In this document: positions 1-6,624 of the stretch, piece by piece | How positions within the stretch are numbered: position 1 is the stretch's first letter | How the letters are laid out: each line of letters begins with the position of its first letter | NCBI GenBank assembly: GCA_004298605.1 | Contig: SCPW01000228.1 | Span: 1-8,381 of the forward strand | DNA from: Gallionella sp. | GTDB lineage: Bacteria > Pseudomonadota > Gammaproteobacteria > Burkholderiales > Gallionellaceae | Length of the DNA stretch: 8,381 nt | Direction: 5' to 3' | Notes under the pieces: generated by a model | Databases searched by the model: none | What the model was told of the DNA's origin: nothing | The model's input: the letters and a program-made list of their open reading frames with translations, nothing else | Made by a program: the position numbers and the translations under genes

Positions 1-1
1 G

Positions 2-241
2 GCAAACCTGACACGGCGCGAGCATGAAATCGCCACGCTCGTGGGAAATGGCGAGAGCAACAAGCAGATTGCGCTGCGCCTGGCGATTACCGAGCGCACG
101 GTGAAGGCGCACCTGACAGAAATTTTCCGCAAATTGGACGTCGCTGACCGGCTCAGGCTGGCGCTACTCGTGACAGGCTCCATGGGCGCGCCCGACCATA
201 CGCGCACCGGCGCCAATGCTCGCCGCACATCCGTTGCCTGA
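2..241 (+). CDS. LuxR/NarL-type DNA-binding response regulator, C-terminal part (5' truncated)
   Basis: Only the last 79 codons are present; the reading frame is open from base 2 and ends at a TGA at 239-241. The visible part is a complete GerE/LuxR-type helix-turn-helix. It begins with LTRREHEIATLV, runs through SNKQIALRLAITERTVKAHL (scaffold and recognition helices) and ends with IFRKLDVADRLRLALLV. This wording is typical of NarL/FixJ response regulators, so a phosphoacceptor receiver domain probably lies upstream outside the window; that part is inference. A short polar tail of about 20 residues follows the domain and is not conserved in the family. A GTG at 41 could be read as a start, but it falls inside the HTH domain and is not credible. 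The role is transcription control, target unknown. EpsA, a LuxR-type regulator of PEP-CTERM loci, is an alternative, but the recognition helix fits NarL/FixJ better. Confidence 0.88.
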   Translation, partial: ANLTRREHEIATLVGNGESNKQIALRLAITERTVKAHLTEIFRKLDVADRLRLALLVTGSMGAPDHTRTGANARRTSVA

Positions 242-333
242 GCTTTTGCGCCATTGACTGCCGGCGCAGCGATTCGCCGGTGATATCAATCCCCGGAGGT
301 TTCCAATATCTGTATTTTCCGGCACATGAAACT

Positions 334-370
334 TGTCCGTTTGATGCAACACTCCGGACACGAATCTGTC
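334..370. promoter_or_regulatory. Possible activator-binding region: TGTC/GACA half-sites
   Basis: A perfect 6-base inverted repeat, TGTCCG (334-339) and CGGACA (355-360), is separated by 15 bases. A further TGTC at 367-370 forms GACA-N6-TGTC with 357-360. The region ends 25 bases upstream of the candidate -24 element. Such symmetry suits a dimeric Fis-type activator such as PrsR. The spacing from the promoter is shorter than the usual 80-150 bases for enhancer sites, however, and six-base repeats occur by chance. Confidence 0.25.
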
Positions 371-392
371 TCTCCGCGTTTTTATCCCAGGA

Positions 393-409
393 CTGGTTTT
401 GCGATTGCC
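393..409 (+). promoter_or_regulatory. Candidate sigma-54 (-24/-12) promoter upstream of the sugar transferase operon
   Basis: The sequence CTGGTTTTGCGATTGCC places GG (395-396) and GC (407-408) exactly 10 bases apart, the spacing RpoN requires. It also keeps the flanking CTGG and TTGC of the consensus YTGGCACGRNNNTTGCW. The CACG after GG is replaced by TTTT, so it is a good but imperfect match. The predicted transcription start is near 420, giving a leader of about 115 bases before the ATG at 535. The site lies in the only sizeable non-coding gap, directly ahead of an operon that encodes a sigma-54 activator (PrsR). Autoregulation is therefore an inference. Confidence 0.5.
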
Positions 410-534
410 GCGACAAACAGCGGCGCCACTTCAGGCAGGTGTACCAAAGTCCAATTGCTCTTGTTGCCGATGCCGATATTATGCAGGCACAACTCGATAA
501 TGCCAGCGGGTTTCCATGACTATGGAATAAAGCA

Positions 535-1929
535 ATGATAAGAATTTACAATCACTACATTTCCAAAATAGCATCCATCCTGCTTCTCGTTGAATTCTTT
601 ATCCTGGTGGCGTCCGTCTACCTGGGCGCATCGATACGGTTCTTTGACAGCAGCTATCTTTCTTCTCCCACGTTTGAAAATTTCTTTATTTCGGCGTGTG
701 TTTTTGCATTAGTGATGGTATTCAGCATGAGCGTTCTCGGAATGTACCAGCATGATTTCAAGGGAGACATCAGGGGAGTTTTTCTTTGGCTCATGCCCTC
801 GTTGGCTCTGGGGTTCGGCATCATAACCCTGGTCTTTTACCTGGTGCCTGACCTTTATTTCGGCCGCGGTATTCTGGGGCTGGTAATGATAGTCGCCGCT
901 TCGGGCATCTTGCTGACAAGAATCCTCTTTTTTAAATTCTCCAGATTCAGGCTGTTAAAATCGCGGATCATTTTCCTGGGTGGGGGTTCGCTGGCCAGGG
1001 AATGCAGCGATCTGGCCATGAACATCGACCGTTCCCAATATGATATCGTCGGCTTTGTCCCGATGCAGGATGAAGAATGCCATGTATTTCCTTCGGCCAT
1101 TTTGCCTGCCGGTGAATCACTGCTATCCATGGCGAATAAATATAATGCGAGCGAGATTATTGTCTCGGTGCAGAACCGGAGAAACGGGGATTTTCCCATT
1201 GGAGAATTGCTGGAATGCAAATTGGCCGGAGTCAAGGTGATCGACGCCGCGACATTTTTTGAACGTGAAGCATCGCAGATCAGGGTAGATTCCCTCCAGC
1301 CGAGCTGGCTGGTTTTTGGCGGCGGGTTCGACCAGAGTTTCTTGCGCGCTTTCAGCAAAAGAATCTTTGATTTACTCGCCAGCCTGGTTATTCTGATCGT
1401 CTCGCTGCCCGTTATGCTGATCACGGCCATATGCATTTTCGTCGAAGACCGCAGCCCGATTTTTTACCGGCAGGAAAGGGTGGGGCTGGATGGGCGCAAT
1501 TTTATGGTGCTGAAGTTTCGCAGTATGCGGAATGATGCGGAGATGGTGGGGAAACCGCAATGGGCGTCCGAAAATGACCCGCGCACGACCAGGATAGGAA
1601 GAATTATCCGCAAGCTGAGAATAGACGAGCTCCCGCAAATCATCAACGTGTTGAAAGGGGAAATGAGCTTCGTCGGCCCCAGGCCGGAAAGGCCTTTCTT
1701 TGTAAAACAGCTCTGCGAGGAAGTCCCGTATTACGACGTGAGGCACAGCATCAAGCCGGGGATCACCGGTTGGGCCCAGGTGCGCTACCAGTATGGGGCG
1801 TCGGTCGAGGATGCCATCCAGAAGCTCCAATACGACTTGTACTACGTGAAGAATAACAGCCTGTTTCTGGATATAATTATTCTGATGGACACTGTGCAGG
1901 TTGTTTTGTTCGGCAAGGGTAGCAGATGA
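535..1929 (+). CDS. PEP-CTERM/XrtA-associated sugar transferase (undecaprenyl-phosphate hexose-1-phosphate transferase, EpsB/TIGR03013 type)
   Basis: The 464-residue product is predicted to transfer a sugar-1-phosphate from a nucleotide sugar to undecaprenyl phosphate at the inner membrane, the first step of an exopolysaccharide repeat unit. Residues 1-130 hold four or five hydrophobic membrane segments. Around 143-152 a glycine-rich FLGGGS starts the Rossmann-like central domain found in WbaP/EpsB-type transferases. From K275 (KRIFDLLAS) the bacterial sugar transferase domain runs to the C-terminus. It has a membrane-embedded helix (about 280-300), KFRSMRNDAE, the catalytic Asp-Glu pair in RIDELPQ (D364, E365), SFVGPRPERPF (378-388) and KPGITGWAQV (407-416). 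Size and architecture match the family found beside prsK and prsR in exosortase genomes. The ATG at 535 gives the expected N-terminus; the upstream GGA at 524-526 is only a weak ribosome site. prsK begins 20 bases after its stop. The exact sugar is unknown. The epsB name is not assigned because it is also used for unrelated tyrosine kinases. Confidence 0.9.
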   Translation: MIRIYNHYISKIASILLLVEFFILVASVYLGASIRFFDSSYLSSPTFENFFISACVFALVMVFSMSVLGMYQHDFKGDIRGVFLWLMPSLALGFGIITLVFYLVPDLYFGRGILGLVMIVAASGILLTRILFFKFSRFRLLKSRIIFLGGGSLARECSDLAMNIDRSQYDIVGFVPMQDEECHVFPSAILPAGESLLSMANKYNASEIIVSVQNRRNGDFPIGELLECKLAGVKVIDAATFFEREASQIRVDSLQPSWLVFGGGFDQSFLRAFSKRIFDLLASLVILIVSLPVMLITAICIFVEDRSPIFYRQERVGLDGRNFMVLKFRSMRNDAEMVGKPQWASENDPRTTRIGRIIRKLRIDELPQIINVLKGEMSFVGPRPERPFFVKQLCEEVPYYDVRHSIKPGITGWAQVRYQYGASVEDAIQKLQYDLYYVKNNSLFLDIIILMDTVQVVLFGKGSR

Positions 1930-1948
1930 TTCCCGGGTATATCGTTCC

Positions 1949-4027
1949 ATGCTGACAAGCATTGCGGCATTCAGCTATGCCACGGCGGCCGCAGCTTTTC
2001 TTTTTCTGTCCGGACTTTTGCTGACCAGTTGGCGCGGTCGCCCGCACGTGGTGACGCTGGTGGTCGCCTGCTCGCTCACCATGCTCTGGGCGGCGGCGGT
2101 TGCGTATCAGCTCGCTTGGGGGCAACCCTTGTCGTTGTTGGCGGATGCCTTGGAGATTCTCCGCAACGCGGGCTGGTCTTTCTTTCTGGTTATGCTGCTG
2201 TGGCCCTCCCGGCAAAACGATGCATCATCACCTTTCCGGGCCAGGCCATTTGTGGCGGCCATCGCGGCATTCTACCTGGCGCTTTTTTTTGCGACGGTTT
2301 ACACCTATTGGGGGTCTGAACTTTCCCGTAGTGCTTTTGCTTTCATGGTTGTCATCGTCGGGCGCGTGGCGATGGCGATTGTGGGTATGGTCCTGGTGGA
2401 GCAGTTTTACCGGAATACCCCTGCCACGCAGCGCTGGGGGATCAAATATGCCTGCCTGGGGATCGGCGGGATGTTTGCTTACGATTTATATTTATACAGC
2501 GACGCCTTATTGTTCAGGCATGTGAATTCGGAGATATGGGCGGCAAGAGGGATGGTCAACGCGGTGATTGTTCCGCTTATCGCCGTATCGGCCGCACGCA
2601 ACCCCCAATGGTCGCTGAAAATCGCGGTATCGCGCCGCATCCTGTTCCATTCCGCGTCGCTGTTCGGCGTGGCCATCTACTTGCTGGCCATGGCCGCCGC
2701 CGGTTATTTCCTGCGTTTTTTTGGGGGGAGCTGGGGAGCGGTTTTGCAGGCGGCTTTTTTGTTCGGCGCGGCGATCCTGCTTGTAGGGGTGCTGTTCTCC
2801 GGAACTTTGCGCTCGTGGCTCAAGGTATCCATCAGCAAGCATTTCTTCAGTTACAACTACGATTACCGGGAGGAATGGCTGCGTTTCACCCGCACCCTCT
2901 CGAAGGACGGGCACGGGCTGGGCGAGCGCGCCATCCAGGCCGTTGCGGAACTGGTGGAAAGCCCGGGCGGAAGCTTGTGGATCAGCCGTGAATCCGGCAA
3001 CTGCGAGCCTGTGGCGCGATGGAATATGCCATTGCCGACCGGGCTTGAACCGGCAAACAGTTCCTTCTGCCAATTTCTGGAAAACAAGCAGTGGGTGATA
3101 GATTTGCAGGAGTTCGAGGCAAGCCCGGAGAAATATGAAACATTCACAATACCCCAATGGCTGCGAACCCTTCCCAAGGCGTGGCTGGTGGTGCCGTTGA
3201 TCCAGCACCGGAAATTGTTTGGTTTTGTGGTGCTAGCGCAATCCAGAAGTAAAATCAAGCTGAACTGGGAAGTGAACGATCTGCTCGAAATTGCCGGCAA
3301 CCAGGCCGCGAGTTACCTCGCGCAGCAAGAAGCGGCCAACGCGCTCCTGGTCGCGCGCCAGTTCGAATCTTTCAACCGCATGTCCACCTTTGTGGTGCAT
3401 GATTTGAAAAACTTGGTTTCCCAGTTGTCGCTGTTGCTCTCCAATGTCGAAAAACACAAGAATAACCCGGAATTCCAGAAAGATATGATCGACACGGTGG
3501 ATCTCTCTGTCCAAAAAATGAAACGGCTCCTCGAAAAATTAAGCAGCGGAACCACCGTGGAAAAACCTGCCCCGCTTCTTGTCGAAAAGCTGTTGCAGCA
3601 GGCGGTGGCGGCCAAATCGGTCGCCGAACCGAAACCGGCGCTCAGGGTGTCGGATCATGGCCTGGAGATATTGGCCAACTGGGCCAGCCTCGAACGGGTG
3701 ATCGGCCATCTTATCCAAAACGCTATCGAAGCTACCCCCAAGGACGGGCAAGTGCTGGTCCGTTTAATCAAAGAGGCAGACACCGCGATTATCGAGGTTC
3801 AGGACACCGGGCATGGCATGAGCGCGGAATTTATTCACGAACGCTTGTTCAAGCCTTTCGAGTCCACCAAAACAGCGGGGATGGGGATCGGTGTATTCGA
3901 AAGCCAGGAGTATGTCCGCGAGCTTGGCGGCCAGCTCGAGGTCGCCAGCAGCCAGGCAAGCGGCACCACTTTTCGCGTGATATTGCCGCTTTACAAGCAG
4001 GAACATGCAGCCAGGGAAAACACATGA
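1949..4027 (+). CDS. prsK: PEP-CTERM/XrtA system membrane histidine kinase PrsK
   Basis: With the ATG at 1949 the product has 692 residues. The N-terminus (MLTSIAAFSYATAAAAFLF) matches the way PrsK proteins usually begin. An in-frame TTG at 1901 would add 16 residues overlapping the preceding gene and is less likely. Residues 1-290 contain about nine hydrophobic segments. A conserved linker SISKHFFSYNYDYREEW (from residue 294) leads into a GAF-like region (about 330-465). The kinase core follows: H-box VVHDLKN with phosphoacceptor H484, N-box around N591 (NAIEA), G1 box DTGHG (619-623), and G2 box GMGIG (644-648). It should autophosphorylate and pass phosphate to D54 of PrsR. The HDLKN H-box differs from the classic HE(L/F)RTPL but fits this family. 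No clear Shine-Dalgarno precedes 1949, which hints at translational coupling with the transferase. The sensed signal is unknown. Its place between the sugar transferase and prsR is typical of PEP-CTERM loci. Confidence 0.92.
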   Translation: MLTSIAAFSYATAAAAFLFLSGLLLTSWRGRPHVVTLVVACSLTMLWAAAVAYQLAWGQPLSLLADALEILRNAGWSFFLVMLLWPSRQNDASSPFRARPFVAAIAAFYLALFFATVYTYWGSELSRSAFAFMVVIVGRVAMAIVGMVLVEQFYRNTPATQRWGIKYACLGIGGMFAYDLYLYSDALLFRHVNSEIWAARGMVNAVIVPLIAVSAARNPQWSLKIAVSRRILFHSASLFGVAIYLLAMAAAGYFLRFFGGSWGAVLQAAFLFGAAILLVGVLFSGTLRSWLKVSISKHFFSYNYDYREEWLRFTRTLSKDGHGLGERAIQAVAELVESPGGSLWISRESGNCEPVARWNMPLPTGLEPANSSFCQFLENKQWVIDLQEFEASPEKYETFTIPQWLRTLPKAWLVVPLIQHRKLFGFVVLAQSRSKIKLNWEVNDLLEIAGNQAASYLAQQEAANALLVARQFESFNRMSTFVVHDLKNLVSQLSLLLSNVEKHKNNPEFQKDMIDTVDLSVQKMKRLLEKLSSGTTVEKPAPLLVEKLLQQAVAAKSVAEPKPALRVSDHGLEILANWASLERVIGHLIQNAIEATPKDGQVLVRLIKEADTAIIEVQDTGHGMSAEFIHERLFKPFESTKTAGMGIGVFESQEYVRELGGQLEVASSQASGTTFRVILPLYKQEHAARENT

Positions 4028-4033
4028 AGGTAA

Positions 4034-4039
4034 GAGGTG
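4034..4039 (+). promoter_or_regulatory. Ribosome binding site of prsR (decides the start)
   Basis: GAGGTG lies four bases before the ATG at 4044. No comparable site precedes the in-frame ATG at 4005, which would overlap the end of prsK and add 13 residues unlike a receiver N-terminus. The 4044 start is therefore preferred. Confidence 0.7.
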
Positions 4040-4043
4040 CCAA

Positions 4044-5396
4044 ATGAGCCAGGACAAAAAAAATCTGCTGATTATCGAAGACGACCCGGGTCTGCAAAAG
4101 CAGTTGCGCTGGAGCTTTGACGCCTACGACGTGCTGGTGGCGGGAGACCGTGAAGCGGCGCTCACGCTGGTCAGACGCCATGAACCGGCGGTTGTCACCA
4201 TGGATCTCGGGCTACCCCCGGATCCGGACGGTGCCTCGGAGGGGCTGGCCACGCTGCGGCAAATCCTCGCGCTCGTGCCGGACACCAAGGTGATTGTCCT
4301 CACCGGCAACCAGGATCATGCCAACGCGGTGAAAGCCATCGGCATGGGCGCCTACGATTTTCACCAAAAACCTTTTGATCCCGAGATGCTGGCTCTGGTG
4401 ATTGAAAGAGCCTTCTACCTCCACGCGTTGCAGCGGGAGAACCGTGTCCTGCTTCAGACCCAGGCGGATTCCCCCCTGTCCGGCATTATCAGCCGGGATC
4501 CCGCTTTGCTCAAGGTATGCCGCAATGTCGAAAAAGTGGCGCCTTCGGATGCTACGGTCATGTTGCTGGGCGACAGCGGCACGGGCAAGGAGGTGCTGGC
4601 AAAAGCCTTGCACCAGTTGAGCCCCAGGCAAGGGAAGCGTTTCATCGCCATCAATTGTGCGGCGATACCCGAAAACCTCTTGGAGAGCGAACTATTCGGC
4701 TACGAGAAGGGGGCTTATACCGGGGCAGCCAAGCAGACTATCGGCAAAATCGAGCTTGCCAACGGGGGCACCTTTTTCCTCGACGAAGTGGGCGACCTGT
4801 CCATGGCGTTGCAGTCCAAGCTCCTGCGCTTCCTCCAGGAAAGAGTGATCGAAAGGGTCGGGGGGCGCGAAGAGATTCCGGTAAACGTGCGCATCGTCTG
4901 CGCGACACACCAGAACCTGAAGGATCTGATCGCGGCTGGGCGGTTCCGTGAAGATCTTTACTACCGCCTGAGCGAAATCGTGGTTGCGATCCCTCCGCTG
5001 CGGGCGCGTGTGGGCGATGCCGCGCTGCTGGCGCACCATTTCAAGAACAAGTTCAGCGCCCAGGAGGGTCGCTCCTTGCTGAGCTTCAGCCCGGAGGCTC
5101 TGGCCGCGATAGAAGCCTACCCGTGGCCGGGCAACGTGAGGGAAATGGAAAATTGCATCAAGCGCGCCGTCATCATGGCCGACGGGCCGCTAATCGGCGG
5201 TGAGGACCTTGGCCTGTCGGTTCCCGCCGAGGCAGAAGAGCCCATCAACCTGCGCCAGGTGCGAGAGAAAGCGGAACTCAAGGCCATCATCAAGGCATTG
5301 GCGAGAATGGATGGCAATATTGCCAAGGCGGCCGAATTGCTCGGTGTCAGCCGTCCCACACTTTATGACTTGATGGGTCGTCATGGGATCAAGTGA
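4044..5396 (+). CDS. prsR: PEP-CTERM-box response regulator PrsR, sigma-54-dependent activator
   Basis: The product has 450 residues in the NtrC/AtoC architecture. The receiver domain (about 6-125) has the acidic cluster EDD (12-14), phosphoacceptor D54 in TMDLGLP, a conserved Thr in VLTGNQD and the Lys of FHQKPF. The AAA+ sigma-54 interaction domain has Walker A GDSGTGKE (176-183, K182), the sigma-54 contact loop as GAYTGA (223-228) and Walker B FFLDEVGDL with D247 and E248. Further on are RFREDLYYRL and YPWPGNVREMENC. A C-terminal Fis-type helix-turn-helix covers roughly 425-450 (AKAAELLGVSRPTLYDLMG). It should bind DNA upstream of -24/-12 promoters and open them with RpoN when phosphorylated by PrsK. 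The pairing (16-base gap), length and domain order match PrsR of exosortase systems, where it controls PEP-CTERM and exopolysaccharide genes. The gene usually found next, prsT (a TPR protein), is not here; nnrS follows instead. Confidence 0.93.
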   Translation: MSQDKKNLLIIEDDPGLQKQLRWSFDAYDVLVAGDREAALTLVRRHEPAVVTMDLGLPPDPDGASEGLATLRQILALVPDTKVIVLTGNQDHANAVKAIGMGAYDFHQKPFDPEMLALVIERAFYLHALQRENRVLLQTQADSPLSGIISRDPALLKVCRNVEKVAPSDATVMLLGDSGTGKEVLAKALHQLSPRQGKRFIAINCAAIPENLLESELFGYEKGAYTGAAKQTIGKIELANGGTFFLDEVGDLSMALQSKLLRFLQERVIERVGGREEIPVNVRIVCATHQNLKDLIAAGRFREDLYYRLSEIVVAIPPLRARVGDAALLAHHFKNKFSAQEGRSLLSFSPEALAAIEAYPWPGNVREMENCIKRAVIMADGPLIGGEDLGLSVPAEAEEPINLRQVREKAELKAIIKALARMDGNIAKAAELLGVSRPTLYDLMGRHGIK

Positions 5397-5406
5397 TCCA
5401 GTTAAC

Positions 5407-5412
5407 AAGGGA
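5407..5412 (+). promoter_or_regulatory. Ribosome binding site of the NnrS-family gene
   Basis: AAGGGA lies eight bases before the ATG at 5421, normal spacing. It sits in the 24-base gap after the prsR stop, which is too short to hold a full separate promoter, so read-through from prsR is likely. Confidence 0.6.
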
Positions 5413-5420
5413 ATATCGAA

Positions 5421-6581
5421 ATGAAATTGTCGGCGCATCCGCTCTGGCTGGTGGGCTTCCGCCCGTTTTTTGCATTGGCGTGTTTATCGGGATTGAGCCT
5501 GCCGGTTCTGTGGGCCTTGCTCTTTTCGGGGGCGATCCCGGCGCCGGCGACTTCTTTTTCCATGATCCAGTGGCACGCCCATGAAATGTTTTTCGGCTTC
5601 GGCTGGGCTGTCCTGGGCGGTTTCCTGCTGACTTCAACCAAAAACTGGGTCCGGGTTCGCGGCTACCATGGGTACTCGTTGATGTTCCTTGTTGCCGCCT
5701 GGTTTTTCGAGCGTGCCGGCATGTGGTTCGAGGATGCCTGGCCGCCGCTGCTTTTCAGGATTTCGAATAACCTGTTCCTGGGCGCCATCATTGCGATGCT
5801 GCTGTGGACGTTGATCCGAAACCGCAAGAGCGATTTCTACCCGGACAACTACTTCTTCCTCCTGATTCTCCCGACATTTCTGGTAGCGAAGAACCTGATG
5901 TTGGGCACGGATTATCCCCAGACCGGCTGGAGTATGGCGTTGGGGCTTTTCCGGATGGCTTTTCTGGTGATGCTCGAGCGGACGCTGAGCCAGTTCATGA
6001 AGGGCGTGTTTAATGTTTCGATACTGGGCAATCCGGCGCTGGACAAGGCGATCAAGGTTCTCGGGCTCGTGCTTGTCTTCGAAAGCCTGATGCCGCCGCA
6101 GTTATCGGGCTGGATCGCCCTGCTGCTCGCGCTTCTGCTGGCGGGCCGCTTTATTTTCTGGAAGCCTCACCTGGGTATGCGGCGGCTCGATATCGGCGTA
6201 ATGTACTTGGGTTACCTCGCGATTGTGGCGCAACTGCTGATCGACTTTATCAGGCAAATCGCCCACCCCGAATGGCCGGTATCCCTATCCATCCATGTAT
6301 TCACTTTCGGCGCGATGGGCCTGATCATTCCCGCCATGCTGGTCAGAATATCGAAGGGGCACACCGGCAGGAAGGTGGCTTTCGACGCGACCGACAAACT
6401 GGCTCTACGGATCATGATTCTGGCATTTGTGTTCCGCATCGTTGCCACACAGATTTATCCGGCTGGCTACATGCACTGGATCGGCCTCGCGGCATTGTGC
6501 TGGTTCGCCTGTTTCGCGCTGCTCGCCTGGCGGTATATCCCCTTTCTTGCGCAGCCGCGAATAGATGGCAAGGAGCATTGA
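5421..6581 (+). CDS. nnrS: NnrS-family heme/copper membrane protein
   Basis: The 386-residue polytopic protein has about eleven or twelve hydrophobic segments, the normal size and topology for NnrS. Family signatures are present: an N-terminal HPLWLVGFRPFF, the strongly conserved WHAHEMFFGF (from W51, with H52 and H54) leading into a GGFLLT segment, and a later HVFTFGAMG (H292) followed by KGHTGR (H314). The histidines are the expected ligands for the heme and copper reported in this family. NnrS proteins are linked to nitric oxide or nitrosative stress and denitrification; the biochemical activity is not settled. After GGFLLT this protein reads NWVRVRG (75-81) rather than the more common NWTG, suggesting a subfamily. 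The gene starts 24 bases after prsR on the same strand with its own Shine-Dalgarno. No denitrification gene is visible nearby, so a role in NO handling here is inferred from family only. Confidence 0.88.
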   Translation: MKLSAHPLWLVGFRPFFALACLSGLSLPVLWALLFSGAIPAPATSFSMIQWHAHEMFFGFGWAVLGGFLLTSTKNWVRVRGYHGYSLMFLVAAWFFERAGMWFEDAWPPLLFRISNNLFLGAIIAMLLWTLIRNRKSDFYPDNYFFLLILPTFLVAKNLMLGTDYPQTGWSMALGLFRMAFLVMLERTLSQFMKGVFNVSILGNPALDKAIKVLGLVLVFESLMPPQLSGWIALLLALLLAGRFIFWKPHLGMRRLDIGVMYLGYLAIVAQLLIDFIRQIAHPEWPVSLSIHVFTFGAMGLIIPAMLVRISKGHTGRKVAFDATDKLALRIMILAFVFRIVATQIYPAGYMHWIGLAALCWFACFALLAWRYIPFLAQPRIDGKEH

Positions 6582-6610
6582 CGGGGTGCCGGAAAACTCA
6601 TGGTCGGCTA

Positions 6611-6620
6611 AAGGAGAAGG
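6611..6620 (+). promoter_or_regulatory. Ribosome binding site of the TonB-dependent receptor
   Basis: AAGGAGAAGG is a strong purine-rich Shine-Dalgarno, four bases before the ATG at 6625. It fixes the start and is the best ribosome site in the window. The 43-base gap after the nnrS stop shows no convincing promoter or terminator. Confidence 0.7.
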
Positions 6621-6624
6621 GAAT

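Noticed and set aside
261..280. Hairpin CCGGCG-N8-CGCCGG just after the LuxR-type gene, as a terminator
   Set aside because: The six-base stem is perfect, but the bases that follow (TGATATCAAT) lack a T tract, so intrinsic termination is not supported.
319..338. A second sigma-54-like site, CCGGCACATGAAACTTGT
   Set aside because: It has a good GGCAC half, but no GC lies 10 bases downstream; the TTGT is about two bases too far and ends in T.
407..424. Small hairpin GCCGC-N8-GCGGC at the predicted sigma-54 transcription start
   Set aside because: The stem has only five pairs and overlaps the -12 element; it would not be transcribed intact and is likely chance.
455..482. Sigma-70 promoter TTGCTC-N16-TATTAT before the sugar transferase
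   Set aside because: The -10 is fair (5 of 6), but the -35 matches at only three positions and the spacing is 16. It remains a weak alternative.
280..538. Short open frames on both strands in the gap before the sugar transferase
   Set aside because: Their translations show no domain, have unusual composition (many Cys, Arg, Gln) and lack ribosome sites. They overlap the promoter region.
661..720. AT-rich stretch (22 G+C of 60) in the sugar transferase gene as a sign of horizontal transfer
   Set aside because: It encodes membrane segments rich in Phe, Ile and Leu, which force T-rich codons; the later part of the gene looks like its neighbours.
855..1436. 193-codon reverse-strand frame inside the sugar transferase gene
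   Set aside because: It is opposite a well-supported gene, with no ribosome site and no recognisable motif.
2507..3208. 233-codon reverse-strand frame inside prsK
   Set aside because: It lies wholly opposite a recognised kinase gene, and its translation is Arg/Gln/His-rich with no recognisable motif, typical of an antisense shadow.
5386..5399. Palindrome GGATCA-AG-TGATCC across the prsR stop codon
   Set aside because: A two-base loop cannot form a stable hairpin as written, there is no T tract, and half of it is constrained by coding sequence.
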